A stretch of 64,000 nucleotides of DNA. It comes from Phytopseudomonas dryadis (GTDB lineage: Bacteria; Pseudomonadota; Gammaproteobacteria; Pseudomonadales; Pseudomonadaceae). The stretch is from NCBI RefSeq assembly GCF_004327355.1, contig NZ_QJUM01000011.1, positions 1 to 64,000 of the forward strand, written 5' to 3'. A program made the position numbers and the translations under genes. The notes beneath the pieces were generated by a model, which saw only the letters and a list, made by a program, of their open reading frames with translations, was not told the DNA's origin and made no database searches. Positions 31,795 through 40,976 of the stretch are shown here, piece by piece. The number at the start of each line of letters is the position of its first letter. The stretch's first letter is position 1.

Positions 31795-32909
31795 CAGGCG
31801 CCTCCGGGAATCAGGTGCGCCGCCGTATGGGCGTACCAGAGTCGCAACGCGCTGCCCGGATGCAGGCGCTGCAGGGCCTGGCGCGCGGCATCGCGCACCA
31901 CGGCCTTGACCGCCTTGCCGCGGGTGCTGCGCAGCAGCACTTCGAAATCCTTGCCGATGAACACGGTCTGCTCGACCACGCCCTCGAGCGCCGCATAGCC
32001 GCCCCCGGGGCAATCCAGGTGAAACTGTTCCGGGCGCAGCAGTACCTGCGCCCGCTGCCCGACCTGCAGTCCGTCGGCGGCGACCTGCAGCAGATCGCCC
32101 TGCTCGTCGACCAGGTAGGCGATGCCCTGGTCGCAGGCGCTGACCCGGGCGGCGAACAGATTGCTCTCGCCGATGAAGCCGGCGACGAAGGCGTTGGCCG
32201 GGCGGTCGTAGATCGCCGCCGGCGCGCCGACCTGCTGGACGTGACCGGCGTTGAGCACGACGATGCGGTCGGACATGGTCAGCGCTTCTTCCTGGTCATG
32301 GGTGACGAAGACGAAGGCGATGCCCAGCTCGTGCTGCAGGTTCTTCAGTTCGCGCTGCATGCTCTGACGCAACTGCCGATCCAGCGCCGACAGCGGTTCG
32401 TCGAGCAACAGCAGCGCCGGCCGGTCGACCACCGCGCGGGCCAGGGCGACCCGCTGTTGCTGGCCGCCGGACAGTTGCCCGGGCTTACGTTTCTCCAGGC
32501 CGCCGAGGCCGACCAGTTCCAGCGCCGCCGCGACCCGCTGGCGCTGCTCCGCCTTGCCGACGCCACGCACGTCCAGGGCATAGCCGACGTTGTCGCCGAC
32601 GCTCATGTGCGGGAACAGGGCATAGCTCTGGAACACCGTGTGCACCGGACGCTTGTGCGGCGGCACGCCGTTCATGCTGCGCCCCTGGATCAGCAGGTCC
32701 CCGCCATCGAGCTGCTCGAAGCCGCTGAGGGCACGCAACAGGGTGGTCTTGCCGCAGCCCGACGGCCCCAGCAGGGTGACGAACTCGTTGGCGCCGACGC
32801 TCAGGTCGATGCCGTCGAGGGCGCGCACGGCCTGCCCTTCCGGGGTGCGGTAGTGCTTGATGGCGGCACGGATCTCGACCACGGGTGTGGTCTGGGTGAA
32901 AACGCTCAT
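31794..32909 (-). CDS. ABC transporter ATP-binding protein, PotA type
   Basis: A 371-aa ATPase powering the polyamine-type importer. Walker A is GPSGCGKTT, the Q-loop is [14 protein letters not shown], the signature is [14 protein letters not shown], Walker B is [12 protein letters not shown], and the switch is VTHDQEEAL. The C-terminal ~120 residues form the TOBE regulatory domain ([10 protein letters not shown]). It is the first gene after the binding protein, 108 bp downstream, with an inverted repeat in between. Confidence 0.95.
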   Translation of the reverse strand: MSVFTQTTPVVEIRAAIKHYRTPEGQAVRALDGIDLSVGANEFVTLLGPSGCGKTTLLRALSGFEQLDGGDLLIQGRSMNGVPPHKRPVHTVFQSYALFPHMSVGDNVGYALDVRGVGKAEQRQRVAAALELVGLGGLEKRKPGQLSGGQQQRVALARAVVDRPALLLLDEPLSALDRQLRQSMQRELKNLQHELGIAFVFVTHDQEEALTMSDRIVVLNAGHVQQVGAPAAIYDRPANAFVAGFIGESNLFAARVSACDQGIAYLVDEQGDLLQVAADGLQVGQRAQVLLRPEQFHLDCPGGGYAALEGVVEQTVFIGKDFEVLLRSTRGKAVKAVVRDAARQALQRLHPGSALRLWYAHTAAHLIPGGA

Positions 32910-32928
32910 GAACGACTCCAGGGAAAGG

Positions 32929-32998
32929 TAGGAGCAGTCGCGGCTGCAGCCCCTCCCACAAGAAAGTGGGAGTCCGTGGGAGGGGCTTCAGCCGCGAT
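32929..32998. repeat. Inverted repeat between potD-like and potA-like genes
   Basis: Left arm TCGCGGCTGCAGCCCCTCCCAC and right arm GTGGGAGGGGCTTCAGCCGCGA pair across an inner CAAGAAAGTGGGAGT. Such a hairpin just downstream of a binding-protein gene often stabilises its mRNA relative to the rest of the operon (inference). Confidence 0.75.
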
Positions 32999-33017
32999 CC
33001 GCCAACACGCGGCGACC

Positions 33018-34067
33018 TCAGTTGGCGGTACGCACCCGCGTCCAGGCCCGGTCGTACTGTTTCAGATCCTTGCCCAGGTCAGTGAACAGTTGCAGCCTGG
33101 CCATCACCTCGGCCGGCGGATTGACCTGCGGGTCGTCGCGCAGCTCGGCCGGCAGCAGCTTCAAGGCTTCCCGGTTGGGCGTGCCATTCATCTGCTGCGC
33201 GGTGTTGAGCGCGGCGATCTCCGGCTGCAGGAAGAACTCCATGAAGCGCTTGGCGTTGGCCTTGTTCGGCGCGCTCTTGAGCACGCAGATATCTTCCTGG
33301 TACATGGTCGCGCCGCCCTTGGGGATCACGTAGGCCAGGTTCTCGGGGTCCTGCCTGACGTACATCATGGCGCCGACGAAGTAGTGCGCCGCGGCCACGT
33401 CGCCGGACTGCACCATGGGGACGCTGTCGTAGGTGAAGGCGGAGACCAGCGGCTTGCGCGCCAGCAGCCAGTCCTGGGCCAGCTTGAGGTCGGCGGGGTC
33501 GGTGCTGTTGACCGACTTGCCGCTCTCGATCAGGCCGACGCCCAGGGTTTCGCGCATGTCGTCGAGGAGGATGACCTTCTTGCCGGCTTCGGCCTCGGCG
33601 AAGAAGTCGGCCCAGCTCTCGATCGGCTTGCTCACCTTGTTGCGGTTGTAGAGGATGCCCACCGAACCCCAGGCATAGGGCATGCAATACTCGCCCCGGG
33701 GGTCGGACTTGGCGCGCAGGAAGGCCGGATCGATATTGGCGAACGCCGGGCTCTGGTTGATGTCGGTCTTTTCCAGCAGGCCCAGGGCGGCCAGGGTGTC
33801 CTGCATGTGCACCGACGGGAAGACGATGTCGTAGCCCTTGGCGCCGGCCTGCAGCTTGGCGAGCATCTCTTCGTTGCTGCCGTAGGTGTCGAGCGACACC
33901 TTGATCCCGGTTTCCTCGGTGAAGCGGGTCAGCACCTGCGGGTTGATGTAATCGCCCCAGTTGTACAGGTGCAGCGCTTCGGCCGCCTGGGCGGCTGCGC
34001 CGCAGGTGAGCAGGCCGCCGAAGGCGGCGCACAGGGAAAGATGACGCAGGGGACGCGAAGTGAGCAT
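33018..34067 (-). CDS. Polyamine-type periplasmic substrate-binding protein (PotD/PotF)
   Basis: A 349-aa periplasmic binding protein. The signal peptide is MLTSRPLRHLSLCAAFGG...AAAQA, cleaved near residue 29. The mature start EALHLYNWGDYINPQVLTRF is the PotD/PotF hallmark with the substrate-contacting W/D. Other family segments are YDIVFPSVHM, MPYAWGSVGILYN and YVIPKGGATMY. The ATG at 34067 is chosen because the longer frame lacks a signal sequence. It heads the operon PotD-A-B-C-peptidase and is divergent from the RpiR regulator. Confidence 0.94.
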   Translation of the reverse strand: MLTSRPLRHLSLCAAFGGLLTCGAAAQAAEALHLYNWGDYINPQVLTRFTEETGIKVSLDTYGSNEEMLAKLQAGAKGYDIVFPSVHMQDTLAALGLLEKTDINQSPAFANIDPAFLRAKSDPRGEYCMPYAWGSVGILYNRNKVSKPIESWADFFAEAEAGKKVILLDDMRETLGVGLIESGKSVNSTDPADLKLAQDWLLARKPLVSAFTYDSVPMVQSGDVAAAHYFVGAMMYVRQDPENLAYVIPKGGATMYQEDICVLKSAPNKANAKRFMEFFLQPEIAALNTAQQMNGTPNREALKLLPAELRDDPQVNPPAEVMARLQLFTDLGKDLKQYDRAWTRVRTAN

Positions 34068-34232
34068 GTGCCTGTTCTCCACTGTTATGGCCACACCGGA
34101 TGCGGCGTGGCCGTTGCTTGTTGCGGCAGGACGTGCAAAACCAGACGACACGGGGCAAGGTCTTGGATTGCCTTGCTTGATCCGTACAGCGCGACCCGGG
34201 TCTTGTGCGCTGTGCGACGAGCATAGAATATA

Positions 34233-34280
34233 TTTATTCCAAACATCAACACCATGACATTTAAATTCCAAAAATCACCC
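34233..34280. promoter_or_regulatory. Two direct repeats ATTCCAAAMATCA, 30 bp apart
   Basis: TTTATTCCAAACATCAAC (34233-34250) and TAAATTCCAAAAATCACC (34263-34280) are direct repeats with a 30-bp period, about three helical turns. They lie in the AT-rich divergent gap between the PotD-like gene and the RpiR gene. They are a plausible operator for that RpiR-type regulator on both genes (inference). Confidence 0.55.
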
Positions 34281-34302
34281 ATCGACCAGCCGGAGCCAGG
34301 CC

Positions 34303-35139
34303 ATGCTCGATAGCAAGATGGAACATCTGGAAGGCAAGCTGACGCCGGCCGAACGCACCCTGTGGGCCTACATCCAGGCCAACCTGGAGACCCTCGCCTT
34401 CGAGAACGGCGCCAGCCTGGCGCAAAAGAGCAAGGTCAGCCCCAATACCGTCAGCCGTTTCCTGCGGCGCCTCGGCTACAAGGGCCTGAAGAGCCTCAAG
34501 GAAGAACTGCGCGACGAGGTCCGCGTGCAATCACTGCTCAACACCACGCTGATCGACCGCGTCGAACAGCAGCCCGACGATCTGCTGGCCCATCTCAACG
34601 AGGAGATCGAGGCGCTCAGCGCCTTCGCCAACCAGCTCGGCAGCCAGCACTGGCAGGACATCGTCGCCCGGGTCAGCCAGGCCGAACGGGTGTTCGTCTG
34701 CGGCTTCCAGACCATCCGCGGGCTGGCCGAGGACTTCGCCAACCGCCTGGCCCTGGTGCGCTCGGGCGTGGAGTTCCTCGACCTCTACAGCGGCGTGCTC
34801 GGCCAGTGGATCGACAGCCACAACCAGCGCTGCTGCGTGATCCTGATCGACATCGCGCCCTATGCCGAGGCCGGCGTCGCCTTCGCCAACAACTGCCTGC
34901 AGCAGGGCACCGACCTGGTGGTGTTCACCGACGAGTACGGCATCGCCCGGCACATCGACACCCCCCACATCATCACCATGAAGACCAAGACCGGCCTGAT
35001 CCTGGAGTCCACCGGCGGCCTGACCAGCGCCCTCAACGTGCTGCTGCACTGCGTGGCCAGTTCGCGCAAGGATCAGCTCAAGGAGCGCCTGGCGGCGTAC
35101 CGCGCGCGGGTGGAAAGCCTGAAGCTGTACCGACCCTGA
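34303..35139 (+). CDS. MurR/RpiR family transcriptional regulator
   Basis: A 278-aa regulator with an N-terminal HTH_6 domain (LTPAERTLWAYIQANLE, then SLAQKSKVSPNTVSRFLRRL as recognition helix, residues ~35-65). The C-terminal SIS sugar-phosphate-type domain spans residues ~115-250 (RVFVCGFQTIRGLAEDFANR; VILIDIAPYA). It is divergent from the PotD-peptidase operon and probably controls it. The ligand need not be a sugar: RpiR proteins next to polyamine/amino-acid transporters often sense nitrogen compounds. Confidence 0.9.
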   Translation: MLDSKMEHLEGKLTPAERTLWAYIQANLETLAFENGASLAQKSKVSPNTVSRFLRRLGYKGLKSLKEELRDEVRVQSLLNTTLIDRVEQQPDDLLAHLNEEIEALSAFANQLGSQHWQDIVARVSQAERVFVCGFQTIRGLAEDFANRLALVRSGVEFLDLYSGVLGQWIDSHNQRCCVILIDIAPYAEAGVAFANNCLQQGTDLVVFTDEYGIARHIDTPHIITMKTKTGLILESTGGLTSALNVLLHCVASSRKDQLKERLAAYRARVESLKLYRP

Positions 35140-35212
35140 GCCCGACCCCACGCGGTTGCGCCCATGGTGGTTACCCCGCCACGTGGATCGTGACCGGAGT
35201 ACGGCTTGCCCC

Positions 35213-35284
35213 GTAGCCTGGGTCGAGCGCAGCGATACCCAGGGGGACGGTTTCCCGGGTGTCGCTGCGCTCGACCCGAGCTAC
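35213..35284. repeat. Family A inverted repeat; gap 35140-35601
   Basis: GTAGCCTGGGTCGAGCGCAG pairs with CTGCGCTCGACCCGAGCTAC. The 462-bp gap between the RpiR gene and the TRAP operon also contains a family B pair (35311-35400) and a T-flanked hairpin (35429-35451). No gene is visible. Confidence 0.85.
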
Positions 35285-35310
35285 GGATAGCGTTCGACTC
35301 GCCAGATTCG

Positions 35311-35400
35311 TGTGGGAGCCGCGACCCCGCGGCGATTGGTGGCCGTGACACGGTTTGTGGAAAGGCCGCCAGCGCCTCGCGCCGGGGTCGACGCTCCTAC
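35311..35400. repeat. REP-like inverted pair, family B
   Basis: TGTGGGAGCCGCGACCCCGCGG is on the left and CGCCGGGGTCGACGCTCCTAC on the right. It follows the family A repeat by 27 bp, the same A-then-B neighbourhood seen (in the other order) at 27770-27994. Confidence 0.85.
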
Positions 35401-35428
35401 GGACGCCGAACGGCTCTGGCAGGCCATA

Positions 35429-35452
35429 AAAAATGGCCGGGAGCCATTTTTA
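35429..35452. terminator. Probable bidirectional terminator hairpin
   Basis: AAAAATGGC and GCCATTTTT form a 9-bp stem around CGGGA, with T residues on one side and A residues on the other. It would end transcription from the RpiR gene before the TRAP operon. Confidence 0.55.
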
Positions 35453-35601
35453 ACGTCGCTGGCGACAGCCCGCAGGGTGGCCGCCAGGGATGGCAGGCCA
35501 TAAAAAAGCGCATGCCGGCATTAGTTATTGTTATGGCGAAACCCGCCTGCCGCTGAAAGCCGCTGGGTACACTCGAGGCTATTCAACGGGGAGGGTTCAC
35601 C

Positions 35602-36609
35602 ATGAAATCGACAAACCTGCTGCGTGGCGCCGGCCTGCTGCCCATGATCACGTTGTCCGCCGTGTGCCTGCTGGCATCGGGCCACAGCTGGGCGGAGCGC
35701 ACACTGCGTGTCGCCCACGCCTCGAGCGGCGACAGCCTGGTCAACCAGGCGATGACGCGCTTCGCCGCCGAACTCGAGGCCAGAAGCGGCGGCGAGTTGA
35801 AAGCCAGGGTGTTCCCCGATGGACAGCTGGGCGATGAAGGCCCGATCGCCGAATCCGTGGGCATGGGCTCGATCGACATCGGCCTGGGTGGCGTGGTCGA
35901 ACCCATCGACCCGAGGCTGAACGTGGTCACCCTGCCCTTCCTGTTCCAGGATGCGGCCAATGTCTATGCCTTCTTCGATACGGACGCCGGCAAGGAAGTA
36001 CTGGGCTTCGGCCACGATCACGGTTACAAGGTGCTGGCCCCACTGGACTCGGGCTTCCGTCAGTTCGTCGGCAGCCGCAAGGCCATCGTCACACCCGCGG
36101 ATCTGGCCGGCATGAAGGTGCGCACGCCGCCGATGCCGACCATCCTCGCCACCATGAAGCAGTTCGGCGCCCTGGCCCAGTCGATTCCCTACGGCGAGGT
36201 CTACACCTCGCTGCAATCCGGCGTGGTCGACGGCGCCGAACCGGAGGCCCGCGACTACTACGACCAGAAGTGGTACGAGCCGGCAGGCTACCTGTCGATC
36301 GCCAACTACCTGTGGTCGGCGAACTGGTGGTACATGAACCTCGACACCTACGAAAGCCTCGAGCCGGCCCAGCGCGACGCGCTCGATGCCGCCGTGGCCG
36401 ATGTCACCGCCTGGTACCGCGGCCAGCTGGGCGCCGTGACCGAGCAGGTGATCGCCGAGCTGCAGACCAAGGGCGTCAAGGTCAACCAGGTCGATACCGC
36501 ACCGTTCGGGGCCATGGCCGGCCCGGTGTACGACACCTTCGCCAGGGAATGGGGCGACGAACTCATCCAGCGCGTGCGCAGCGCCGCCGCAGCCAGCGCC
36601 CAGCCCTGA
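35602..36609 (+). CDS. TRAP transporter substrate-binding protein DctP
   Basis: A 335-aa periplasmic receptor of a tripartite ATP-independent importer. The signal peptide covers residues 1-31 (ending GHSWA|ERTLRVAH). The family's carboxylate-binding arginine lies in DLAGMKVRTPP (near residue 174), and the segment QSIPYGEVYTSLQSGVVDGAE is diagnostic. Na+-coupled uptake of an organic acid or amino acid is expected. It is first gene of dctPQM, followed by an aminotransferase, so an amino or keto acid substrate is plausible. Confidence 0.93.
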   Translation: MKSTNLLRGAGLLPMITLSAVCLLASGHSWAERTLRVAHASSGDSLVNQAMTRFAAELEARSGGELKARVFPDGQLGDEGPIAESVGMGSIDIGLGGVVEPIDPRLNVVTLPFLFQDAANVYAFFDTDAGKEVLGFGHDHGYKVLAPLDSGFRQFVGSRKAIVTPADLAGMKVRTPPMPTILATMKQFGALAQSIPYGEVYTSLQSGVVDGAEPEARDYYDQKWYEPAGYLSIANYLWSANWWYMNLDTYESLEPAQRDALDAAVADVTAWYRGQLGAVTEQVIAELQTKGVKVNQVDTAPFGAMAGPVYDTFAREWGDELIQRVRSAAAASAQP

Positions 36610-36619
36610 AGGAGCCCGC

Positions 36620-37126
36620 ATGAGTCAGTTGCCTGAAACCAGCGCCCGGCAAGGCTGGGGCGAGCGCGTGTTGTGCCTGATCGGTGGGTTGCTGTTTATC
36701 GCCACCTTCACCGCCATCGTGGCGGGCATGGCCGCGCGCAGCTTCAAGCTGTCGGGCTTCGAGTGGTCGTTCGAGATCGCCGGCATCGGCTTCATCTGGA
36801 TCACCTTCATCGGCACCGCCATCGCCGAGCTGCGCGGTGAGAACGTCTGCTTCGACGGCCTGTTGAAGCTCATGCCGGCCCGTGCCCAGCACGCCATGAC
36901 GGTGCTCTGCGCCGTGTTGCTGGCCGGCGTGTCCGGCTGGCTGCTGTACAGCGCACTGGCGGTGCTCAAGCGCTCGGCCTGGGTTCCCACGCCGGTGCTG
37001 CGCTGGCCCACCGGCATCACCACCCTGGCCCTGATCAGTTGTGCGGTGGTTCTGCTGCTGATCGCGGCCATCCGTCTGTTCAAGGTATTTTCCGGCCGCG
37101 GCCGCGTACTGGGAGCGACCCGATGA
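36620..37126 (+). CDS. TRAP transporter small membrane subunit DctQ
   Basis: A 168-aa protein with four transmembrane helices. It carries the DctQ-type segment FEWSFEIAGIGFIWITFIGTAIAELRGENVCFD. It pairs with the large subunit and overlaps its start by 4 bp. Confidence 0.92.
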   Translation: MSQLPETSARQGWGERVLCLIGGLLFIATFTAIVAGMAARSFKLSGFEWSFEIAGIGFIWITFIGTAIAELRGENVCFDGLLKLMPARAQHAMTVLCAVLLAGVSGWLLYSALAVLKRSAWVPTPVLRWPTGITTLALISCAVVLLLIAAIRLFKVFSGRGRVLGATR

Positions 37127-38409
37127 TCATCGCCCTGCTGTTCGGTGGCTTCTTCCTGTTCCTCCTGCTGGGCGTGCCGGTGGTCTGGTCGATGGCCGCC
37201 GCTACCATCATCACCCTGATCTTCGGCGATGTCGGCGTACCGGTGGGCTGGCTGGCGCAGCAGACCATCCGCGGCGCCGACTCGCTCTCGCTGATGGCCA
37301 TTCCGCTGTTCCTGTTCGCCGGCGAGCTGATGAACCGCGGCGGCCTGACCCGGCAGATCATGCGCATCGCCGAGCACCTCTTCGGGCGCTTTCGCGGCGG
37401 GCTCGGCCTGGTCAACGTGGCCACCTCGTTCGTCTACGGCGGCCTGACCGGCTCGGCCACCGCCGACACCGGCGCAGTGGCCAAGGTGATGATCCCGGCC
37501 ATGGAGGAGCGGGGCTATCCCAAGGCCTTCGCCGCCGCGGTCACGGCGGCGTCCGGCACCCTGGGCATCATCCTGCCGCCGAGCGTGGTGTTCATCATCT
37601 ACGGCGTGCTGACCAACACCTCCATCGGCGGCCTGTTCATGGCCGGCATCCTGCCGGGCGTGCTGCTGGCGCTGACCTTCATGGTCGCCGCCTACGTGGT
37701 CGGCGTGAAGGAGAACTTCCCGCGCCAGGACACCCGGCCGAGCTGGCGGCGCCTCTTCCTCGACCTGCGCGCGGCGCTGCCGGCGCTGCTGATGCCGCCG
37801 CTGATTCTCGGCTCGATCGTCAGCGGCCTGGCCACGGCCACCGAGGCAGCGGCGCTGTCAGTGATCTACGCCCTGCTGGTCGGCGCGCTGGTCTATCGCG
37901 AGCTGTCCTGGGACGTGCTCTGGCCCTCGATCATCGAAGCGGTCAGCACCACCGGGGCGATCATGATCATCATGGCCGTGGCGGTACCCTTCAGCTGGCT
38001 GCTGACCGTGGAGCAGGTGCCACAGACCATCGCCACCTGGATCACCAGCCTGCATGGCGGCGCGGTGGTGGACATCGTCCTGGTCATTCTCGCCCTGGTG
38101 GTGGTCGGCCTGTGGCTGGATCTGGGCCCGGCGCTGATCATCCTCGCGCCGATCCTGGTGCCGATCGCCCAGAGCGCGGGCCTGGAACCCTACCAGATCG
38201 GCGTGCTGTTCACCGTCACCCTCGGCGTCGGCCTGTTCACCCCGCCGGTGGGCACCAACATCTTCGTCGTCTGTAACGTCGCCAAGCTGAGCATCGGCGC
38301 GGTATCGCGGCGCCTGGTGCCGTTCTGGGTGGCCAGCGCCGTGGCCATCGTGCTGCTGGTGATCTTCCCCGAACTCACCGAGTGGCTGCCGAGAATGGCC
38401 GGTTACTGA
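37123..38409 (+). CDS. TRAP transporter large membrane subunit DctM
   Basis: A 428-aa protein with about 12 helices, the Na+-coupled transport subunit. Its signatures are SLMAIPLFLFAGELMNRGG, VYGGLTGSATADTGAVAKVMIP and GVGLFTPPVGTNIFVVCNVA. The ATG at 37123 overlaps the dctQ stop. The open frame upstream of it belongs to dctQ sequence. Confidence 0.94.
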   Translation: MIIALLFGGFFLFLLLGVPVVWSMAAATIITLIFGDVGVPVGWLAQQTIRGADSLSLMAIPLFLFAGELMNRGGLTRQIMRIAEHLFGRFRGGLGLVNVATSFVYGGLTGSATADTGAVAKVMIPAMEERGYPKAFAAAVTAASGTLGIILPPSVVFIIYGVLTNTSIGGLFMAGILPGVLLALTFMVAAYVVGVKENFPRQDTRPSWRRLFLDLRAALPALLMPPLILGSIVSGLATATEAAALSVIYALLVGALVYRELSWDVLWPSIIEAVSTTGAIMIIMAVAVPFSWLLTVEQVPQTIATWITSLHGGAVVDIVLVILALVVVGLWLDLGPALIILAPILVPIAQSAGLEPYQIGVLFTVTLGVGLFTPPVGTNIFVVCNVAKLSIGAVSRRLVPFWVASAVAIVLLVIFPELTEWLPRMAGY

Positions 38410-38458
38410 ACCCCCTTTATCACTGAACCGCTCTACCCGACTTCAAGGAAACCATGCG

Positions 38459-39685
38459 ATGCACCATCTCGTTGGTGGAATATCCAGCGCCGGCCGCGCT
38501 TTGCCCGCTCTGGACGGAATCCCCTTTCTGGCACAGCGTGCCGCGGCCCATCAGGTCTGGGATACGAATGGCCGCGCCTATATCGATACGGCCATGGGCT
38601 TCGGCGCGGCCAAGCTCGGCCATGCCGACCCGGACGTGCTGGACGCGGTGACCGAGGCGCTGCGACGCGCGCCCATGCCATCCTACGCCCACGCCCTGGA
38701 GGAGCAGGCGGCCAGCGCGCTGGCGAGCTGTACTGGCGCGCTGGATCAGGTGATCTTCGTCAACACCGGCAGCGAAGCGGTGCACCTCGCCTGCCGTGCC
38801 GCCCGGGCCTATACCGGGCGCAAGCTGGTGGCCAAGTTCGCCGCCGGCTACGACGGCTGGTACGACCCGGTCGCCTTCGGCAACGCCGCCAGCGCCGACG
38901 CCGAGATGCCCGGCGCGCGGCCGGTGAAGGACGGCATGACCCTGCTGCGCTACAACGACTTCGACGACATCGAGCGATTGTTCGCGCAGCACCCCGACAT
39001 CGCCGCGGTGCTGCTCGAGCCGATGCTGGCCAACGCCGGCTGCGTGGTTCCGGCGCCCGGTTATCTGGAGCGGCTGTGCAAGAGCGCCCACGCCCATGGC
39101 GCACTGGTGATCCTCGACGAAGTGCTGATGGGCTTCCAGGTGCGCGCCGGGCTGTTCAGCCAGGCCTTCGCGGTGGACGCCGACCTGGCCTGCGTCGGCA
39201 AGGCGATAGGCAGTGGTATTCCGGTCGCGGCGGTGCTGGGAACGGCAGAGGTCATGCGCGGATTCGAAACCGGCAACGTCGTGCGCGCCGGTACCTACAG
39301 CGGCAACCCACCGGCCTGCGCCGCCGTGCTGGCGACGCTCGGCAAGCTCAAGCGCTTCGACTACGCGACGCACCAGGCCGACGGCAACTGGTTGCGCCAG
39401 GCGCTGGAGCGGGTCTTCGCGCGTAACGGCCTGGCGCTGAGCACCAGCGGCTATGGCAGCGTCTTCAGTTGCTGGCACGCGCCACGGGCACCGCGCGATT
39501 ACAGCGAGGCCAGCGCCTGGCTGAACCCGCAACGCTCGCTGGACCTGCACCTGGCACTGCGCCGGCGCGGCCTGCTGACGATGCCCGCCGGATACGGGCG
39601 CATCTACCTCTCGGTCACCCATACCCGTGCCGTGCTGGAGCAGATGCTGGAGATATTCGGCGAAGTGGCCGACGCCTGGGCCTAG
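38459..39685 (+). CDS. Class III aminotransferase, glutamate-1-semialdehyde-aminotransferase-like
   Basis: A 408-aa PLP enzyme of fold type I. The phosphate-binding segment is VFVNTGSEAVHLA-like (FVNTGSEAVHLACRAAR, near residue 100). The cofactor aspartate is in LVILDEVLMGFQ, and the Schiff-base lysine is in CVGKAIGSGIPVAAVLG (near residue 248). GTYSGNPPACAA is the class III phosphate loop. It resembles HemL but lacks HemL context and length. Bacterial beta-amino-acid transaminases belong to the same branch. It lies 49 bp after dctM, probably in one operon, so it likely acts on the imported compound. Substrate unproven. Confidence 0.85.
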   Translation: MHHLVGGISSAGRALPALDGIPFLAQRAAAHQVWDTNGRAYIDTAMGFGAAKLGHADPDVLDAVTEALRRAPMPSYAHALEEQAASALASCTGALDQVIFVNTGSEAVHLACRAARAYTGRKLVAKFAAGYDGWYDPVAFGNAASADAEMPGARPVKDGMTLLRYNDFDDIERLFAQHPDIAAVLLEPMLANAGCVVPAPGYLERLCKSAHAHGALVILDEVLMGFQVRAGLFSQAFAVDADLACVGKAIGSGIPVAAVLGTAEVMRGFETGNVVRAGTYSGNPPACAAVLATLGKLKRFDYATHQADGNWLRQALERVFARNGLALSTSGYGSVFSCWHAPRAPRDYSEASAWLNPQRSLDLHLALRRRGLLTMPAGYGRIYLSVTHTRAVLEQMLEIFGEVADAWA

Positions 39686-39724
39686 CAAGCATTTGGCCCA
39701 TAAAACGGCGGTTTGCCCCGGCTC

Positions 39725-39988
39725 TGTGGGAGCCGCGACCCCGCGGCGATGGGGGGTCGCAACGCGAATCCCGCGGTATGGCTGCCATCGCATCGCGCCG
39801 AGGTCGACGCTCCTACCCGGGCGGCGGTTTGCCGCTCTTCTACAGGCGCACCCTGCTCCTGCAAAGACCTTGTCTTCATGCCGAACCGAGCCGCATCCGG
39901 CAATCGCCGCGGGGGCGCGGCTCCTACACGAGCGCGGCCGTCACCGACCTGTAGGAGCCCCGACCTCGGCGCGATGCGATAGCGGCCA
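39725..39988. repeat. Three to four family B REP units; gap 39686-40021
   Basis: A head-to-head pair lies at 39725-39816 (GTGGGAGCCGCGACCCCGCGG; right end GCGCCGAGGTCGACGCTCCTAC). It is followed by a tail-to-tail arrangement: CGCGGGGGCGCGGCTCCTAC at 39910-39929 and CTGTAGGAGCCCCGACCTCGG from 39951. Together they fill the 336-bp convergent gap between the aminotransferase and the LysR gene. Confidence 0.85.
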
Positions 39989-40021
39989 TTGCGCTAGCTT
40001 CGTTCGCGTTAGATAGAGCGC

Positions 40022-40891
40022 TCAGGCGATGGCGACCTGGCAGCTATCGGCGTCGAATTGCTGCTCGATGAAGTGCGCCAGGCGGCGCACGGCCAGGCGC
40101 GCGCCACTCGGCATGACCAGGGCGAGCTCCTGGCTGGCGAGGGCGGGCAGGCCCTCTTCGGGGCCGAGAATGCGCCAGTCGGCGGGTATCGCCGTGGCAG
40201 GCAGCAGGGTCAGCGCCTCGCCCATGCGAATCGCGGCCTGCACCCCCTGGATATGCGACGAGGTACAGACGATACGCCACTGGCGCCCGGCCCGGTCGAG
40301 GGCCGCTATGGCCTTGGGCCGCGCCCGGCAGCCCTCGGGGAACAGCACCAGCGGCAAGGGCGAGAGCAGTTCCGGTCGCCTGTCCGGATGCGTGCACCAG
40401 AGCAGGGCCTCACGCTTGAGCAGCACTCCGATGGGGCGATCCTTCTCCCGGGAAATGATGGCCATGTCCAGGGTGCCATCCTGCAGCATCTGCTCCAGGC
40501 GGTAGGAGAAATCACAGATCACTTCGACCTGGGCATCGGCCTGCCGTAGCGGATAATCGCGCAGCAGCAACGAGCCGATGCTTTCCAGGTAATCGTCGGG
40601 CATGCCCACCCGAATGCGTGTCGCCTCGCTTTCTCCCAGCGCGAACAGCGCCTCGTCCTCCAGCTCGCGGATGCGCCGTGCATAGCCGATCAGCAGCTCA
40701 CCGGCACGGGTCAGGCTGACGCCACGCCGCGAGCGTTCGACCAGCCGCTTGCCCAGGCGATCTTCCAGGCGCGAGATCATCAGGCTCACGGCGGCCTGGG
40801 TCTTGCCGATATGTTCACCTGCCGCCGTGAAGCCGCCGTGATCGATGACCGCGACGAAAGCGGCCAGGGCATCGGTATCGAGGTGGCGCAT
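40022..40891 (-). CDS. LysR family transcriptional regulator
   Basis: A 289-aa regulator with the N-terminal winged HTH (LAAFVAVIDHGGFTAAGEHIGKTQAAVSLMISRLEDRLG in pieces: recognition helix around TQAAVSLMISRLE). The C-terminal periplasmic-binding-like effector domain starts near residue 90 (RIRVGMPDDYLESIG). It is convergent with the aminotransferase and 85 bp downstream of a VOC gene on the same strand, so the target is not obvious from context. Effector unknown. Confidence 0.9.
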   Translation of the reverse strand: MRHLDTDALAAFVAVIDHGGFTAAGEHIGKTQAAVSLMISRLEDRLGKRLVERSRRGVSLTRAGELLIGYARRIRELEDEALFALGESEATRIRVGMPDDYLESIGSLLLRDYPLRQADAQVEVICDFSYRLEQMLQDGTLDMAIISREKDRPIGVLLKREALLWCTHPDRRPELLSPLPLVLFPEGCRARPKAIAALDRAGRQWRIVCTSSHIQGVQAAIRMGEALTLLPATAIPADWRILGPEEGLPALASQELALVMPSGARLAVRRLAHFIEQQFDADSCQVAIA

Positions 40892-40976
40892 GGGGATGCT
40901 CCGAATACAGCCTGGAAGGGGCTATGCAAAGCAAGTTCCGTTCCCCGGCCAGCCACGCCATCGCGGCGCGCCGTGT

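Noticed and set aside
38459..39685. Calling the class III aminotransferase hemL
   Set aside because: It sits behind a TRAP importer, is shorter than HemL, and the lysine region reads GKAIGSGIPVAA rather than the HemL form. A catabolic transaminase is more likely.
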